In this document: positions 1 through 7,104 of the stretch, one piece after another
Numbering within the stretch: the first letter of the stretch is position 1
Layout: every line of letters begins with the position of its first letter
Assembly: GCF_000577895.1 (NCBI RefSeq)
Contig: NZ_HG917868.1
Span: 2,232,001-2,296,000, forward strand
DNA length: 64,000 nt
Direction: 5' to 3'
Source of the DNA: Clostridium bornimense
Lineage (GTDB): Bacteria > Bacillota > Clostridia > Clostridiales > Clostridiaceae
Position numbers and translations under genes: made by a program
The notes under the pieces: generated by a model
Told to the model about the DNA's origin: nothing
Seen by the model: only the letters and a program-made list of their open reading frames with translations
Database searches by the model: none

Positions 1-929
1 GTTGACATAAGTAATACTTTCTTAAATTTCTTTTTAAGCATTTCTTTATATATATATCCGCAATCAACTACAGCTGAACATCCACATCCACTACCTCCAG
101 CACAAACAGTATTATCCTTAATAAAAATCTGATCTCCACAATCAATATAGTTTTTAGATATATCATATCCATATTCCTTCATAAGTTTTACCATTAAATC
201 TCCACCTACAGAACCTAAATCTCCTGTAGCAATTAAATCATAATCACTAGGATTTTTACCTGTATCCTCAAAGTGAGCCTTTAACGTATCTACTGCTGCT
301 GGAACCATAGCTGCTCCCATATTATTAACATCTGTTATATCATAATCTTTTACTTTCCCAGTAGTAATAAAAGTAACTACAGGCTTTCCTTTAGTTTTTT
401 TATTACTAACTAACATGGCCCCAGATCCTGTTACTGTCCACTGAGAAGTAACCTTTCTTTGAGCTCCATATTCTAGCGGAAATCTAAATTGTCTTTCTGA
501 TGAAGAAAAATGAGATGATGTTGTAGCAATAGCATTAACAGCAAAACCCGCCTCTACCATTAAACTTGCTAAAGATAAAGATTCCGTCATTGTAGAGCAT
601 GCCCCATATAAACCGAAAAAGGGAATATCTATGTCTCTTATGGCAAAATGTGATGCTGTAAGCTGATTTAATAAATCACCACCAAAAATATAATTTACTT
701 CTTTATCTTCTAATTGAGCTTTACTTATTGTTTCTACAATAGCTCTATTCATCATAGAAGATTCAGCTTTTTCAAAGCTATCTTGCCCATTAGTATCATC
801 AGTTAAAATTATGTCAAAATACTCTGATAATGGACCGGCACCTTCCTTAGGTCCTACAACAGATGTTGTAAATTCTATAGAAGGCTTCAAATCCATTTGT
901 ATAGTTTGATTTCCTATTCTTTTTCCCAT
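1..929 (-). CDS. spoVAD: Stage V sporulation protein AD (3' end outside window)
   Basis: SpoVAD is a thiolase-fold protein of the SpoVA complex in the spore inner membrane, needed for dipicolinic acid uptake into the forespore and release at germination. The frame is open from an ATG at 929 to the window edge, about 309 codons. It reads MGKRIGNQTIQMDLKPSIEF and later contains FFGLYGACSTMTESLSLAS, the thiolase-like active-site-type cysteine region, and ATGDLGSVGGDL, all typical of SpoVAD. The start lies only 3 bases after the spoVAC stop, so the two are co-translated. The family is about 340 residues, so only a short C-terminal piece is missing. Identification is firm. Confidence 0.95.
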   Translation of the reverse strand, partial: MGKRIGNQTIQMDLKPSIEFTTSVVGPKEGAGPLSEYFDIILTDDTNGQDSFEKAESSMMNRAIVETISKAQLEDKEVNYIFGGDLLNQLTASHFAIRDIDIPFFGLYGACSTMTESLSLASLMVEAGFAVNAIATTSSHFSSSERQFRFPLEYGAQRKVTSQWTVTGSGAMLVSNKKTKGKPVVTFITTGKVKDYDITDVNNMGAAMVPAAVDTLKAHFEDTGKNPSDYDLIATGDLGSVGGDLMVKLMKEYGYDISKNYIDCGDQIFIKDNTVCAGGSGCGCSAVVDCGYIYKEMLKKKFKKVLLMS

Positions 930-932
930 TCT

Positions 933-1385
933 TTAGCCTCCAATAAAGTAATAAATTATTCCTACTATTACTGATGCACTTATTCCATAAACTAAAACAG
1001 GACCAGCAATGGTAAACATTTTAGCTGCTACACCAAATACATATCCTTCTTTTTTAAATTCTATAGCTGGAGAAACTATAGCATTGGCGAACCCTGTTAT
1101 AGGAACTACAGTACCTGCACCTCCAAAAGTTGCAATTTTATCGTATATTCCTATTCCAGTAAGAAGTGCACCTAAAAATACCATAACCATAGGTGTAATA
1201 CTGGCTATATCCTCAGTAGAAAACTTTAGATACTCTAAAAAATTCATAATCCCTTGAGCAATAACACAAATAATTCCTCCAACTATAAAAGCAAATATAC
1301 AATTTTTAAGTAAATGTGGCTTTGGTTTATCACTTTCGCTCAAATCCTTAAAAACCTGTTTTATTTGCTCCTCTTTAGCCTTCAT
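933..1385 (-). CDS. spoVAC: Stage V sporulation protein AC
   Basis: SpoVAC is an integral membrane subunit of the SpoVA channel in the spore inner membrane and is proposed to form a mechanosensitive channel for dipicolinic acid. The 150-residue product matches the family length. It has hydrophobic segments near residues 29-50, 64-82 and 119-148 and the family signature GAGTVVPITGFANAIVSPAIEFKKEG split around residues 90-115. A strong AGGAGGTGA ribosome binding site precedes the ATG by 5 bases. It is separated from sigF by a terminator, so spoVA is its own transcription unit (usually sigma-G dependent). Identification is firm. Confidence 0.95.
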   Translation of the reverse strand: MKAKEEQIKQVFKDLSESDKPKPHLLKNCIFAFIVGGIICVIAQGIMNFLEYLKFSTEDIASITPMVMVFLGALLTGIGIYDKIATFGGAGTVVPITGFANAIVSPAIEFKKEGYVFGVAAKMFTIAGPVLVYGISASVIVGIIYYFIGG

Positions 1386-1463
1386 AAAATCACCTCCTAT
1401 TTTAGTATTTTCAAAAGAACATTTTTAATACACAGTTTTTCTTATCCACAATATCACTGATAC

Positions 1464-1514
1464 AAAAAAAGAGACCATCGCATTAACAAATAATAATTTG
1501 TTAGCGAGGACTCT
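1464..1514 (-). terminator. Terminator after sigF
   Basis: Read on the minus strand, an AGAG..CTCT stem with the inner arms TAACAAAT/ATTTGTTA and a 4-base loop is followed by seven T residues. It is a long, slightly bulged hairpin of about 20 pairs. It ends the spoIIA-sigF unit and isolates spoVAC-spoVAD downstream. Confidence 0.85.
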
Positions 1515-1562
1515 TCCAGTGCACAGTTCACAGTATATGTTGGTATAGTTCTTTATTCCATA

Positions 1563-2309
1563 TCATTTCTTTTTCTTCTTTTTTTCTTTATAAACTTCTT
1601 CATCAAAATCATCTCTCATAATTTTAAGGACCTTTTTTTCTATTCTTGATACTTGAACTTGACTTATTCCAAGTAATTTTGCTACTTCACTTTGAGTTCT
1701 ATCTTTAAAATATCTTAGTATTATTATCTGTCTTGATTTCTCATCAAGATTTCTAAGTGCTTCTTTTAATGCTATTTTATCTGTTAGTTCCTCATCTTCT
1801 GAACCACTTTCACTTAATTTATCTATAAGTAACACAGGAGAACCATCATCATGATGAATTACGTCATATAAATAATTGATATTATTCATTGATTCTGTAG
1901 CCATAATAACTTCATCCACTTCTATATCGCATCTTTCTGCTATTTCTTCAATTGTAGGATCTCTTTTTAGTTCTTTCACTAACTCTTCTCTAGAAAAGTG
2001 AATTTTCTTTCCTATTGTCTTTAAATTTCTGCTGACCTTAATCATTCCGTCATCTCTTAAAAATCTTTTAATTTCCCCCATAATCATAGGGACAGCATAT
2101 GTAGAAAATTTTACATTAAAATCCGGATTAAAATTTTGTACAGCCTTAACTAGTCCTAAAGAACCAATCTGAAAAATATCATCATATTCATATCCTCTAT
2201 TAAGAAATTTCTTAGAGATAGCATTTACTAGTGGCAAATTTTTTTCTATTATTATATTTAAAGCATCGCTATCTCCTTCTTGAACCTTCCTTATAAGTTC
2301 AACATTCAT
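1563..2309 (-). CDS. sigF: RNA polymerase sigma-F factor
   Basis: Sigma-F is the first forespore-specific sigma factor and is released from SpoIIAB after septation. The 248-residue product has sigma region 2 (YEYDDIFQIGSLGLVKAVQNF, residues about 41-60, then FSTYAVPMIMGEIKRFLRDDG), region 3, and a region 4 helix-turn-helix near the C terminus (SEVAKLLGISQVQVSRIEKKVL). It is third in spoIIAA-spoIIAB-sigF. The given ATG has no well-spaced Shine-Dalgarno: AAGGAG lies about 21 bases upstream. The frame stays open up to a TAG near 2370, and the extra residues (KELKDNNYE) look coding, so translation may begin upstream at a non-ATG codon. The C terminus ends in a lysine run. Confidence 0.95.
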   Translation of the reverse strand: MNVELIRKVQEGDSDALNIIIEKNLPLVNAISKKFLNRGYEYDDIFQIGSLGLVKAVQNFNPDFNVKFSTYAVPMIMGEIKRFLRDDGMIKVSRNLKTIGKKIHFSREELVKELKRDPTIEEIAERCDIEVDEVIMATESMNNINYLYDVIHHDDGSPVLLIDKLSESGSEDEELTDKIALKEALRNLDEKSRQIIILRYFKDRTQSEVAKLLGISQVQVSRIEKKVLKIMRDDFDEEVYKEKKKKKK

Positions 2310-2387
2310 CTCATAATTATTATCTTTTAACTCCTTAGAGGTTGCTCCCTTTTCCGTAATACTCCCTCCCTTCTAGCTTAATAAAAA

Positions 2388-2804
2388 CTATATAGTTTTC
2401 CTAAGTGTTATTACTGTCCCTTGTCCTTCTCTAGATGAAACCTCCATCTCATCCATAAAAGTTTCCATAAGGGTGAATCCCATTCCTGATCTCTCAAGAT
2501 CTGGCCTTGATGTATATAAAGGCTCCTTAGCTTCCTCTATATTTTTTATACCTACTCCATTATCTATTATTTTTATAGTTAATCTATCATCTTCTAGTTC
2601 ACATTCAATATAGACTTCCTCATCGTCTCGTCCTTCATATCCATGAATGATAGCATTAGTTACACCTTCTGATACTGCTGTTTTTATATCACTTATTACA
2701 TCTAGAGTTGGATCTAACTGAGAAACAAAAGCTGCCACTGCTACCCTAGCAAAAGCCTCATTTTCAGACTTACTAAGAAACTGAATTTTCATTGTATTTT
2801 TCAT
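2388..2804 (-). CDS. spoIIAB: Anti-sigma F factor, serine kinase SpoIIAB
   Basis: SpoIIAB binds and inhibits sigma-F and phosphorylates SpoIIAA, acting as the partner switch of forespore gene expression. The 138-residue product has the Bergerat (GHKL) ATP fold: an N-box around residues 44-54 ([13 protein letters not shown]), a G1 box DNGVGI around residue 90 and a [14 protein letters not shown]2 region. Length equals the family norm. It starts 11 bases after the spoIIAA stop behind a run of six G residues, and sigF follows after about 80 bases. Identification is firm. Confidence 0.96.
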   Translation of the reverse strand: MKNTMKIQFLSKSENEAFARVAVAAFVSQLDPTLDVISDIKTAVSEGVTNAIIHGYEGRDDEEVYIECELEDDRLTIKIIDNGVGIKNIEEAKEPLYTSRPDLERSGMGFTLMETFMDEMEVSSREGQGTVITLRKTI

Positions 2805-2815
2805 TTTTTACCCCC

Positions 2816-3151
2816 CTAAACTATTTTCTCTAAAGCATCTTCATCATTTGGATAATACGGTATTATCTTAAATAATCCAGATATCTCAAAAATCCTTTTT
2901 ATTTTATCACTAAGACATGTTATACAAACAATACCACCTTTTCTTTGAACCTTTTTATATCTTCCAATAATAACTCCTATCCCTGAACTATCCATAAAAG
3001 ATACATTGCTAAAATTAAAAATAAGATTTTTAAACCCCTTTTCCATAGTTACATCTATTTCTTCTCTTATTTTCTCTGCACTATGATGATCCAATTCACC
3101 ACTTAGACTTACAATAAGTGTATGACCACTTCTTTTGAATCCTACATCCAT
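2816..3151 (-). CDS. spoIIAA: Anti-sigma F factor antagonist SpoIIAA
   Basis: SpoIIAA is the STAS-domain anti-anti-sigma factor that displaces sigma-F from SpoIIAB; it is switched by phosphorylation and reset by the SpoIIE phosphatase. The 111-residue product has the STAS phosphorylation motif FMDSSGIGV with DSSG at residues 54-57. A GGGGTGGGATGAG stretch precedes the ATG. It is the first gene of the spoIIA operon and lies about 240 bases downstream of an exact sigma-H promoter match. Identification is firm. Confidence 0.96.
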   Translation of the reverse strand: MDVGFKRSGHTLIVSLSGELDHHSAEKIREEIDVTMEKGFKNLIFNFSNVSFMDSSGIGVIIGRYKKVQRKGGIVCITCLSDKIKRIFEISGLFKIIPYYPNDEDALEKIV

Positions 3152-3171
3152 CTCATCCCACCCCTAATAAT

Positions 3172-3260
3172 ATAATTCACAATTCATAATTTGCAATTCA
3201 CAATTTTGGTTGAAATTTCTTTCGAATTTCTCTAATTGTATAATTTAGTACTTTGATTTT
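3172..3260. repeat. Direct AATTCACAATT-type repeats and a small hairpin in the spoIIA leader
   Basis: Positions 3174-3206 hold three imperfect tandem copies of an AATTCACAATT-like unit, followed by a hairpin (GAAATTtctttcgAATTTC) around 3211-3229. These lie in the predicted spoIIA leader. Such units are common filler in clostridial intergenic DNA; no function is assigned. Confidence 0.5.
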
Positions 3261-3398
3261 TGTGAGAGTATGCTTTTTACCTAAAAGGTAAAATTGCAAC
3301 TATCTATCCATATATATCCATAATTAAGTATTATGTATTCTAGTTGTAAGACTATATACATCATTTTCACCTGTAAATTAATAATTATGAATTAGTAT

Positions 3399-3427
3399 AT
3401 TCTTTATTATAATATATTTTCCTTTTA
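3399..3427 (-). promoter_or_regulatory. Sigma-H promoter of the spoIIA operon
   Basis: On the minus strand the sequence reads AAAGGAAAA, 11 bases, then AAAGAATAT. This fits the sigma-H consensus RnAGGAwwW-N11-12-RnnGAATww at every defined position. In Bacillus subtilis and clostridia spoIIA is transcribed by sigma-H RNA polymerase with Spo0A. The predicted start is near 3390, giving a leader of about 240 bases. I saw no clear Spo0A box just upstream. Confidence 0.75.
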
Positions 3428-3541
3428 TTTCCAATAAATATTTTATCTTTGCTTTTAGTATTACCAAAAGAGTGAGATTTTATACATATCTATTCACTAT
3501 TCAATCTTACTTATTCTCTAATTTTCCTGTGCCATGAAGCT

Positions 3542-3645
3542 CACCACTACTTAATTAGAACAGATACTAATATGAACTTTAACTATACTTTCTCATACCA
3601 CACAAATCTAAACCAAACTATATAAAAGTGCAACTTTCATTAGCC
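3542..3645 (+). repeat. Dispersed repeat family A, copy 1
   Basis: The copy begins CACCACTACTTAATTAGAAC and runs through a hairpin-forming AAAGTGCAACTTT element at about 3630. The copy at 22131-22235 has the same parts in the same order (end motif, TACTAATAT, AACTT, then the AAAGTGCAACTTTCAT hairpin and AGCC). It sits between luxS and the sigma-H promoter of spoIIAA. The end motif is the one found as an inverted pair around the transposase gene at 59991-60866. Confidence 0.65.
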
Positions 3646-3739
3646 TACCGTAAGACTATGCATTTATGAAATAAACCTTTATAACAAACTAATGACACCA
3701 TACTTATAATCTCATAAATTTCCACCTTGATTGTGAATA

Positions 3740-3775
3740 AAAAAAGGTCACCCTAAAGCAACCTCTTAAAATCTT
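3740..3775 (-). terminator. Terminator after luxS
   Basis: On the minus strand AGGTTGC-tttag-GGTGACCT forms a 7-pair stem (two G-U pairs) followed by seven T residues, directly after the luxS stop. Confidence 0.6.
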
Positions 3776-3779
3776 CTTA

Positions 3780-4235
3780 TTAATCTATCATAAATTTAGT
3801 TGAAAGACCACCATCTAAAACTTTTCTTGAAAGTTCTTTAGCCCCTTCTAATGAATGTTCTTTATAACTACCACATTGCACTTCATTAGCTGCTGGTATT
3901 TCTTCTGCTTCTAAAACTTTATTTAATCCATATTTTAAAGCTTCTAGAACTTCTTCAGGTTCTACCTCTCCCCATACAGTTAAATAAAATCCTGTTCTAC
4001 ATCCCATTGGAGATAAATCAATAATATTCTCCATCTTGTCTCTCATATTTTCAGCTAATAAATGTTCCATAGTATGAACAGCTCTCATGTCCATTAACTC
4101 TTTATTTGGTTGTACGAATCTTAAATCAAATTTAGAAACTACATCACCTTTGCTTCCTTTAAGTACACAACATCTTCTTACAAACGGTGCTCTAACTTTT
4201 GTATGATCTAATGAAAAACTTTCTACTTTATACAT
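3780..4235 (-). CDS. luxS: S-ribosylhomocysteine lyase (autoinducer-2 synthase)
   Basis: LuxS cleaves S-ribosylhomocysteine to homocysteine and DPD, the precursor of autoinducer-2, in the cytosolic activated methyl cycle. The HTMEH zinc motif, the catalytic cysteine in SPMGCRTGFY and the third zinc ligand in VQCGSYKEH are all present. The start is placed at the ATG at 4235, because the AAGGAG at 4245-4250 abuts the ATG at 4244 with no spacer but lies 9 bases from the one at 4235; this gives MYKVESFSLDHTKV, like other LuxS proteins, and 151 residues. The ribosome binding site begins 2 bases after the methyltransferase stop, so the genes form an operon. Confidence 0.96.
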   Translation of the reverse strand: MYKVESFSLDHTKVRAPFVRRCCVLKGSKGDVVSKFDLRFVQPNKELMDMRAVHTMEHLLAENMRDKMENIIDLSPMGCRTGFYLTVWGEVEPEEVLEALKYGLNKVLEAEEIPAANEVQCGSYKEHSLEGAKELSRKVLDGGLSTKFMID

Positions 4236-4252
4236 ATCTGTCATCTCCTTTA

Positions 4253-5977
4253 TTATATAATAACATTTTCTTTAATTATATTCACTTCTCTATCTGTAAA
4301 ATTAAAAAACTTATATAAATCTTCTTCTTTTTTAATATCAAACTCTGTAGGAATGCAAAGTTTCATAAGATTATTAGGATAGTATTCATATAAATTTTCT
4401 CCTAATTTCTTTCCGAAAGATTTAAAATAAAATTCATATACATCAGAATTTAGAACCTTTAGTAAGTAATCATAAGAAAAAGGTCTATCTGTATTTAAAA
4501 TCAATGCATATACATCAGCAGAGAAGAAACTTCCCTTATCTAGGGCAAATCTATTAGAAGGACTCTTATATGGTAATACTATTTTTTTACTTTCAAAAAT
4601 ACTTTTATTTCTCCCCCATTGAAGATGATACCAGTGTCTCATCCCCTTTTTTGTTTCTCTTCTATTTAAAAGCTTATCTTTATTTTTTTCTATAAACGAT
4701 ATAGCACCTTTATATTTCTCTACATCATCTATATCGTCTCCATAAATTATATATTTCTTCGTTTCCTTTAAAGAATATTTATTTATATCTGAACTCTTTA
4801 TCCATGGGTGAATTAATTCCTTTTCAATAGAATACTCTTCTATATCACTATCTGTAATTACAAAAGATTTATCACAACCTGTAATTATACCTTGATATGA
4901 ATTGCATATATTACCTAATGAACAAAAAGATTTATTTTCTATCTTATTAATTATATTCATTTCTTCTTTGCTTCTTAAAATCCAGCTTTTATCATTAAGC
5001 CATAAACTATTAACCTTAAAATTTTTAACTTTATCCTCATCAAATAAGTTTCTTATAAAGCTTATATTTTTAGATATGCTCTTAGGCTTAAATACATCTA
5101 TTTCATAAACTCTCTCTTTAGAATTCTCTAAAAATATGATAACAGGATCAACGCCAATCCCCTTAAAAGGTCTTACACCATAATAATCTATTATCTTATA
5201 TATTTTGCAAAATTCCTTTAATGTCTTACGCAATTCTTCACCTGATGGTGATTCTAAAAAATATCTCGACGTTATAAACGTCAATCTACCATTAGTATTT
5301 AATGATTCAATTCCCTTATGAAAAAAACAATAGGATAAATCACCTTTGTCTATATATACATTTTTATAAGCTTCCTTTAGTTTTTTAGAATATTCTTTAT
5401 CAATAGATTTAATACCTACATATGGAGGATTTCCTAATACATAATGAAACTTTTTTTCCTCAGAGAATAAATAATCCACAGCTTTAAAATTTTCCCTGTT
5501 GATAAATCCAGAAATTGTGAATAAATCAATAATTAATGATTTTATAGCTATGTCATCTATATCATATCCATATAAATTGTTAGTAACTATATGCTCATCT
5601 ATATTTTTAATATTAAACTTCTCTAATACTTCATTATTATTAAGAAATAATTTTCTTAAATATTTGTATGTAGAGATAACTATGCTTCCACCGCCACAAG
5701 AAGGATCTACTATCTTCACAAATGGATTTTTTAATATTTCATCATCCCTTAATGTCTCTTTAACTATATAGTCAGCTATCTCTTCTGGTGTATATACTAC
5801 TCCTCTAGTTTTTTCACCTCTCACATAACTTGTATAATAGTTATCTGAAAAAGTCATATCATCTAGATTAAATTTTCGCCTAAAATTCTCTATAGCTATG
5901 TCCTTGTAATAATTATGAATATCTTTGTTAATAATAATATCAAATAAATTTTTAAGTTCAACAATATAGTTATCCAT
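4253..5977 (-). CDS. Orphan N6-adenine DNA methyltransferase, CamA-like
   Basis: This is a class I S-adenosylmethionine-dependent DNA adenine methyltransferase of 574 residues. Motif I is DPSCGGGS (91-98), an acidic motif YGYDID follows (136-141), and the catalytic NPPY is at 183-186. The C-terminal half looks like a TaqI-type target-recognition domain with YQGIITGCDKSF (361-372), RHWYHLQWGR (447-456) and KSPSNRFALD. These blocks closely recall CamA of Clostridioides difficile (577 residues, CAAAAA-methylating, affects sporulation), compared from memory. No restriction subunit is nearby, so it is an orphan. It shares an operon with luxS and faces pdaA. AAGGAGG precedes the ATG. The target sequence is unknown. 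Confidence 0.85.
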   Translation of the reverse strand: MDNYIVELKNLFDIIINKDIHNYYKDIAIENFRRKFNLDDMTFSDNYYTSYVRGEKTRGVVYTPEEIADYIVKETLRDDEILKNPFVKIVDPSCGGGSIVISTYKYLRKLFLNNNEVLEKFNIKNIDEHIVTNNLYGYDIDDIAIKSLIIDLFTISGFINRENFKAVDYLFSEEKKFHYVLGNPPYVGIKSIDKEYSKKLKEAYKNVYIDKGDLSYCFFHKGIESLNTNGRLTFITSRYFLESPSGEELRKTLKEFCKIYKIIDYYGVRPFKGIGVDPVIIFLENSKERVYEIDVFKPKSISKNISFIRNLFDEDKVKNFKVNSLWLNDKSWILRSKEEMNIINKIENKSFCSLGNICNSYQGIITGCDKSFVITDSDIEEYSIEKELIHPWIKSSDINKYSLKETKKYIIYGDDIDDVEKYKGAISFIEKNKDKLLNRRETKKGMRHWYHLQWGRNKSIFESKKIVLPYKSPSNRFALDKGSFFSADVYALILNTDRPFSYDYLLKVLNSDVYEFYFKSFGKKLGENLYEYYPNNLMKLCIPTEFDIKKEEDLYKFFNFTDREVNIIKENVII

Positions 5978-6017
5978 TACTCCTCCTTAGTGATGAAATA
6001 CCTACGCAATACAAAAT

Positions 6018-6023
6018 ATTATA
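6018..6023 (-). promoter_or_regulatory. Candidate -10 of the methyltransferase-luxS operon
   Basis: A perfect TATAAT reads on the minus strand about 40 bases before the methyltransferase start. The -35 region (TTTATT at 17-base spacing) is weak, so the assignment is tentative. Confidence 0.4.
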
Positions 6024-6061
6024 ACTTAAATATTATGAAAAATAAAGAATGGAGTGTTATT

Positions 6062-6886
6062 ATGAAAAAATCACTTATATCTCTTCTCATTGCAACAACT
6101 ACTGTAACTTCAATGTTATGTAGCTTTCACCCTTACATATGCAATGCAGAAACAACTTCTACTACAGAATCTCCTTCTGTAGATTGTAATTCTTTAAGTA
6201 GAAAAAAAATTGGATTCGGTATAAAACATTGTAAAAATGGTGAAATCCCTTGTGCTGGAAGTGAAATAGACAATCTTCTTAATAAATATGATGGTCATTA
6301 TCTCGGAAAAACCGACGGCAAAAATTTATATTTAACTTTCGATAGTGGCTATGAAAATGGTTATACAGAAAAAATACTAGATGCTTTAAAAAATAATAAT
6401 GTAAAGGCAGCATTTTTTGTTACTACACCATACATGAAAGAAAATCCTAACATAATAAAAAGGATGGTAGAAGAAGGTCATATTGTTGGTAATCACACTA
6501 CAACTCACCCCTCTATGCCTACTGTAACTGACTTTTCTAAATTCGAAAAAGAATTAGTTACAAATTCAGAAACCTTTAAAGAAATAACAGGACAAGAAAT
6601 GCCTAAATACTTCAGACCGCCAATGGGAGAATTCTCTGAACTATCATTATACTATACAACTAAATTAGGTTATAAAAGTATGCTTTGGAGTTTTGCTTAT
6701 AAAGACTGGGATAATAATAAACAAATGGATCCGTCAGTAGCAAAGAAAACTATAAAAGAATGCTTACATAACGGTGAAGTATTTTTACTTCATTCTGTGT
6801 CAAAAACTAATGCAGAAATATTAGATTCCGTACTAAAAGATTTAAAATCTGAAGGTTATACCTTCCATACTCTTGATGAGATGTAA
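6062..6886 (+). CDS. pdaA: PdaA-type peptidoglycan deacetylase, exported
   Basis: This is a NodB-type polysaccharide deacetylase closest to PdaA, which deacetylates muramic acid on the way to the muramic delta-lactam of the spore cortex. After the signal peptide (MKKSLISLL...CNAE, residues 1-30) the catalytic domain carries TFDSGYENGYT, the metal-binding HTTTH block, FRPPMGEFSE and a terminal LLHSVSKTNAEILD. The TFDSG form in place of TFDDG is a PdaA trait. The start is at 6062 because GGAG at 6051-6054 is 7 bases upstream; the longer frame from 5990 has no ribosome binding site and would bury the signal peptide. Product 274 residues, near the family norm of about 263. Confidence 0.88.
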   Translation: MKKSLISLLIATTTVTSMLCSFHPYICNAETTSTTESPSVDCNSLSRKKIGFGIKHCKNGEIPCAGSEIDNLLNKYDGHYLGKTDGKNLYLTFDSGYENGYTEKILDALKNNNVKAAFFVTTPYMKENPNIIKRMVEEGHIVGNHTTTHPSMPTVTDFSKFEKELVTNSETFKEITGQEMPKYFRPPMGEFSELSLYYTTKLGYKSMLWSFAYKDWDNNKQMDPSVAKKTIKECLHNGEVFLLHSVSKTNAEILDSVLKDLKSEGYTFHTLDEM

Positions 6887-6950
6887 ACAAAGGAACTTTT
6901 ACACGAAGAGTGTAGCAGTTTTTTCAGTAAATTTGATAGAGCAAAAGTAA

Positions 6951-7047
6951 AGCACAAGTATGAGGGCACAAGGCACAGAGATGGAGGAAATTCCTCTCAA
7001 AGAGGAATTTTCACCTTACTTGTGCCCTGTGCCTTCTAACCTGTGCT
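6951..7047. repeat. Dispersed hairpin repeat family B, full copy (97 bp)
   Basis: This is a nearly perfect inverted repeat: outer AGCACA/TGTGCT, middle GGCACAAGGCACA against TGTGCCCTGTGCC, and an inner AAATTCCTCT-caa-AGAGGAATTT hairpin. Half of it (the TGTGCC side plus the inner hairpin) recurs in opposite orientation at 22021-22080. It occupies the space between pdaA and the gene ending at 7105, and is richer in GC than its surroundings. Confidence 0.8.
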
Positions 7048-7104
7048 ATGATAAAAGGAACTTTCGCTCACAAATTTTCATTTATTAATGCGACAACCGC
7101 TTTA

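Noticed and set aside
1403-1432. TGTATT-N17-AATACTA as a sigma-G promoter for spoVAC
   Set aside because: The match is good, but the transcript would start at about 1396, inside the AGGAGGTGA ribosome binding site, so it is unlikely to drive spoVAC as drawn.
3172-3230. AATTCACAATT-like repeats as a CRISPR array
   Set aside because: Units are too short, with no spacers and no cas genes.
4902-5108. Plus-strand leucine- and serine-rich frames inside the methyltransferase, and similar ones in other large genes
   Set aside because: Antisense shadows of lysine-, asparagine- and isoleucine-rich coding sequence.
4253-5977. Methyltransferase as part of a BREX or Type I restriction system
   Set aside because: No other defence subunits lie nearby; the size and C-terminal blocks fit the CamA-like orphan class better.
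5990-6061. Upstream ATG at 5990 for pdaA
   Set aside because: There is no ribosome binding site, and the true signal peptide begins at 6062 with GGAG 7 bases before.
6901-6930. ACACgaagaGTGT hairpin as a strong terminator for pdaA
   Set aside because: The stem is only four pairs and the T run is offset, so it is too weak to list.
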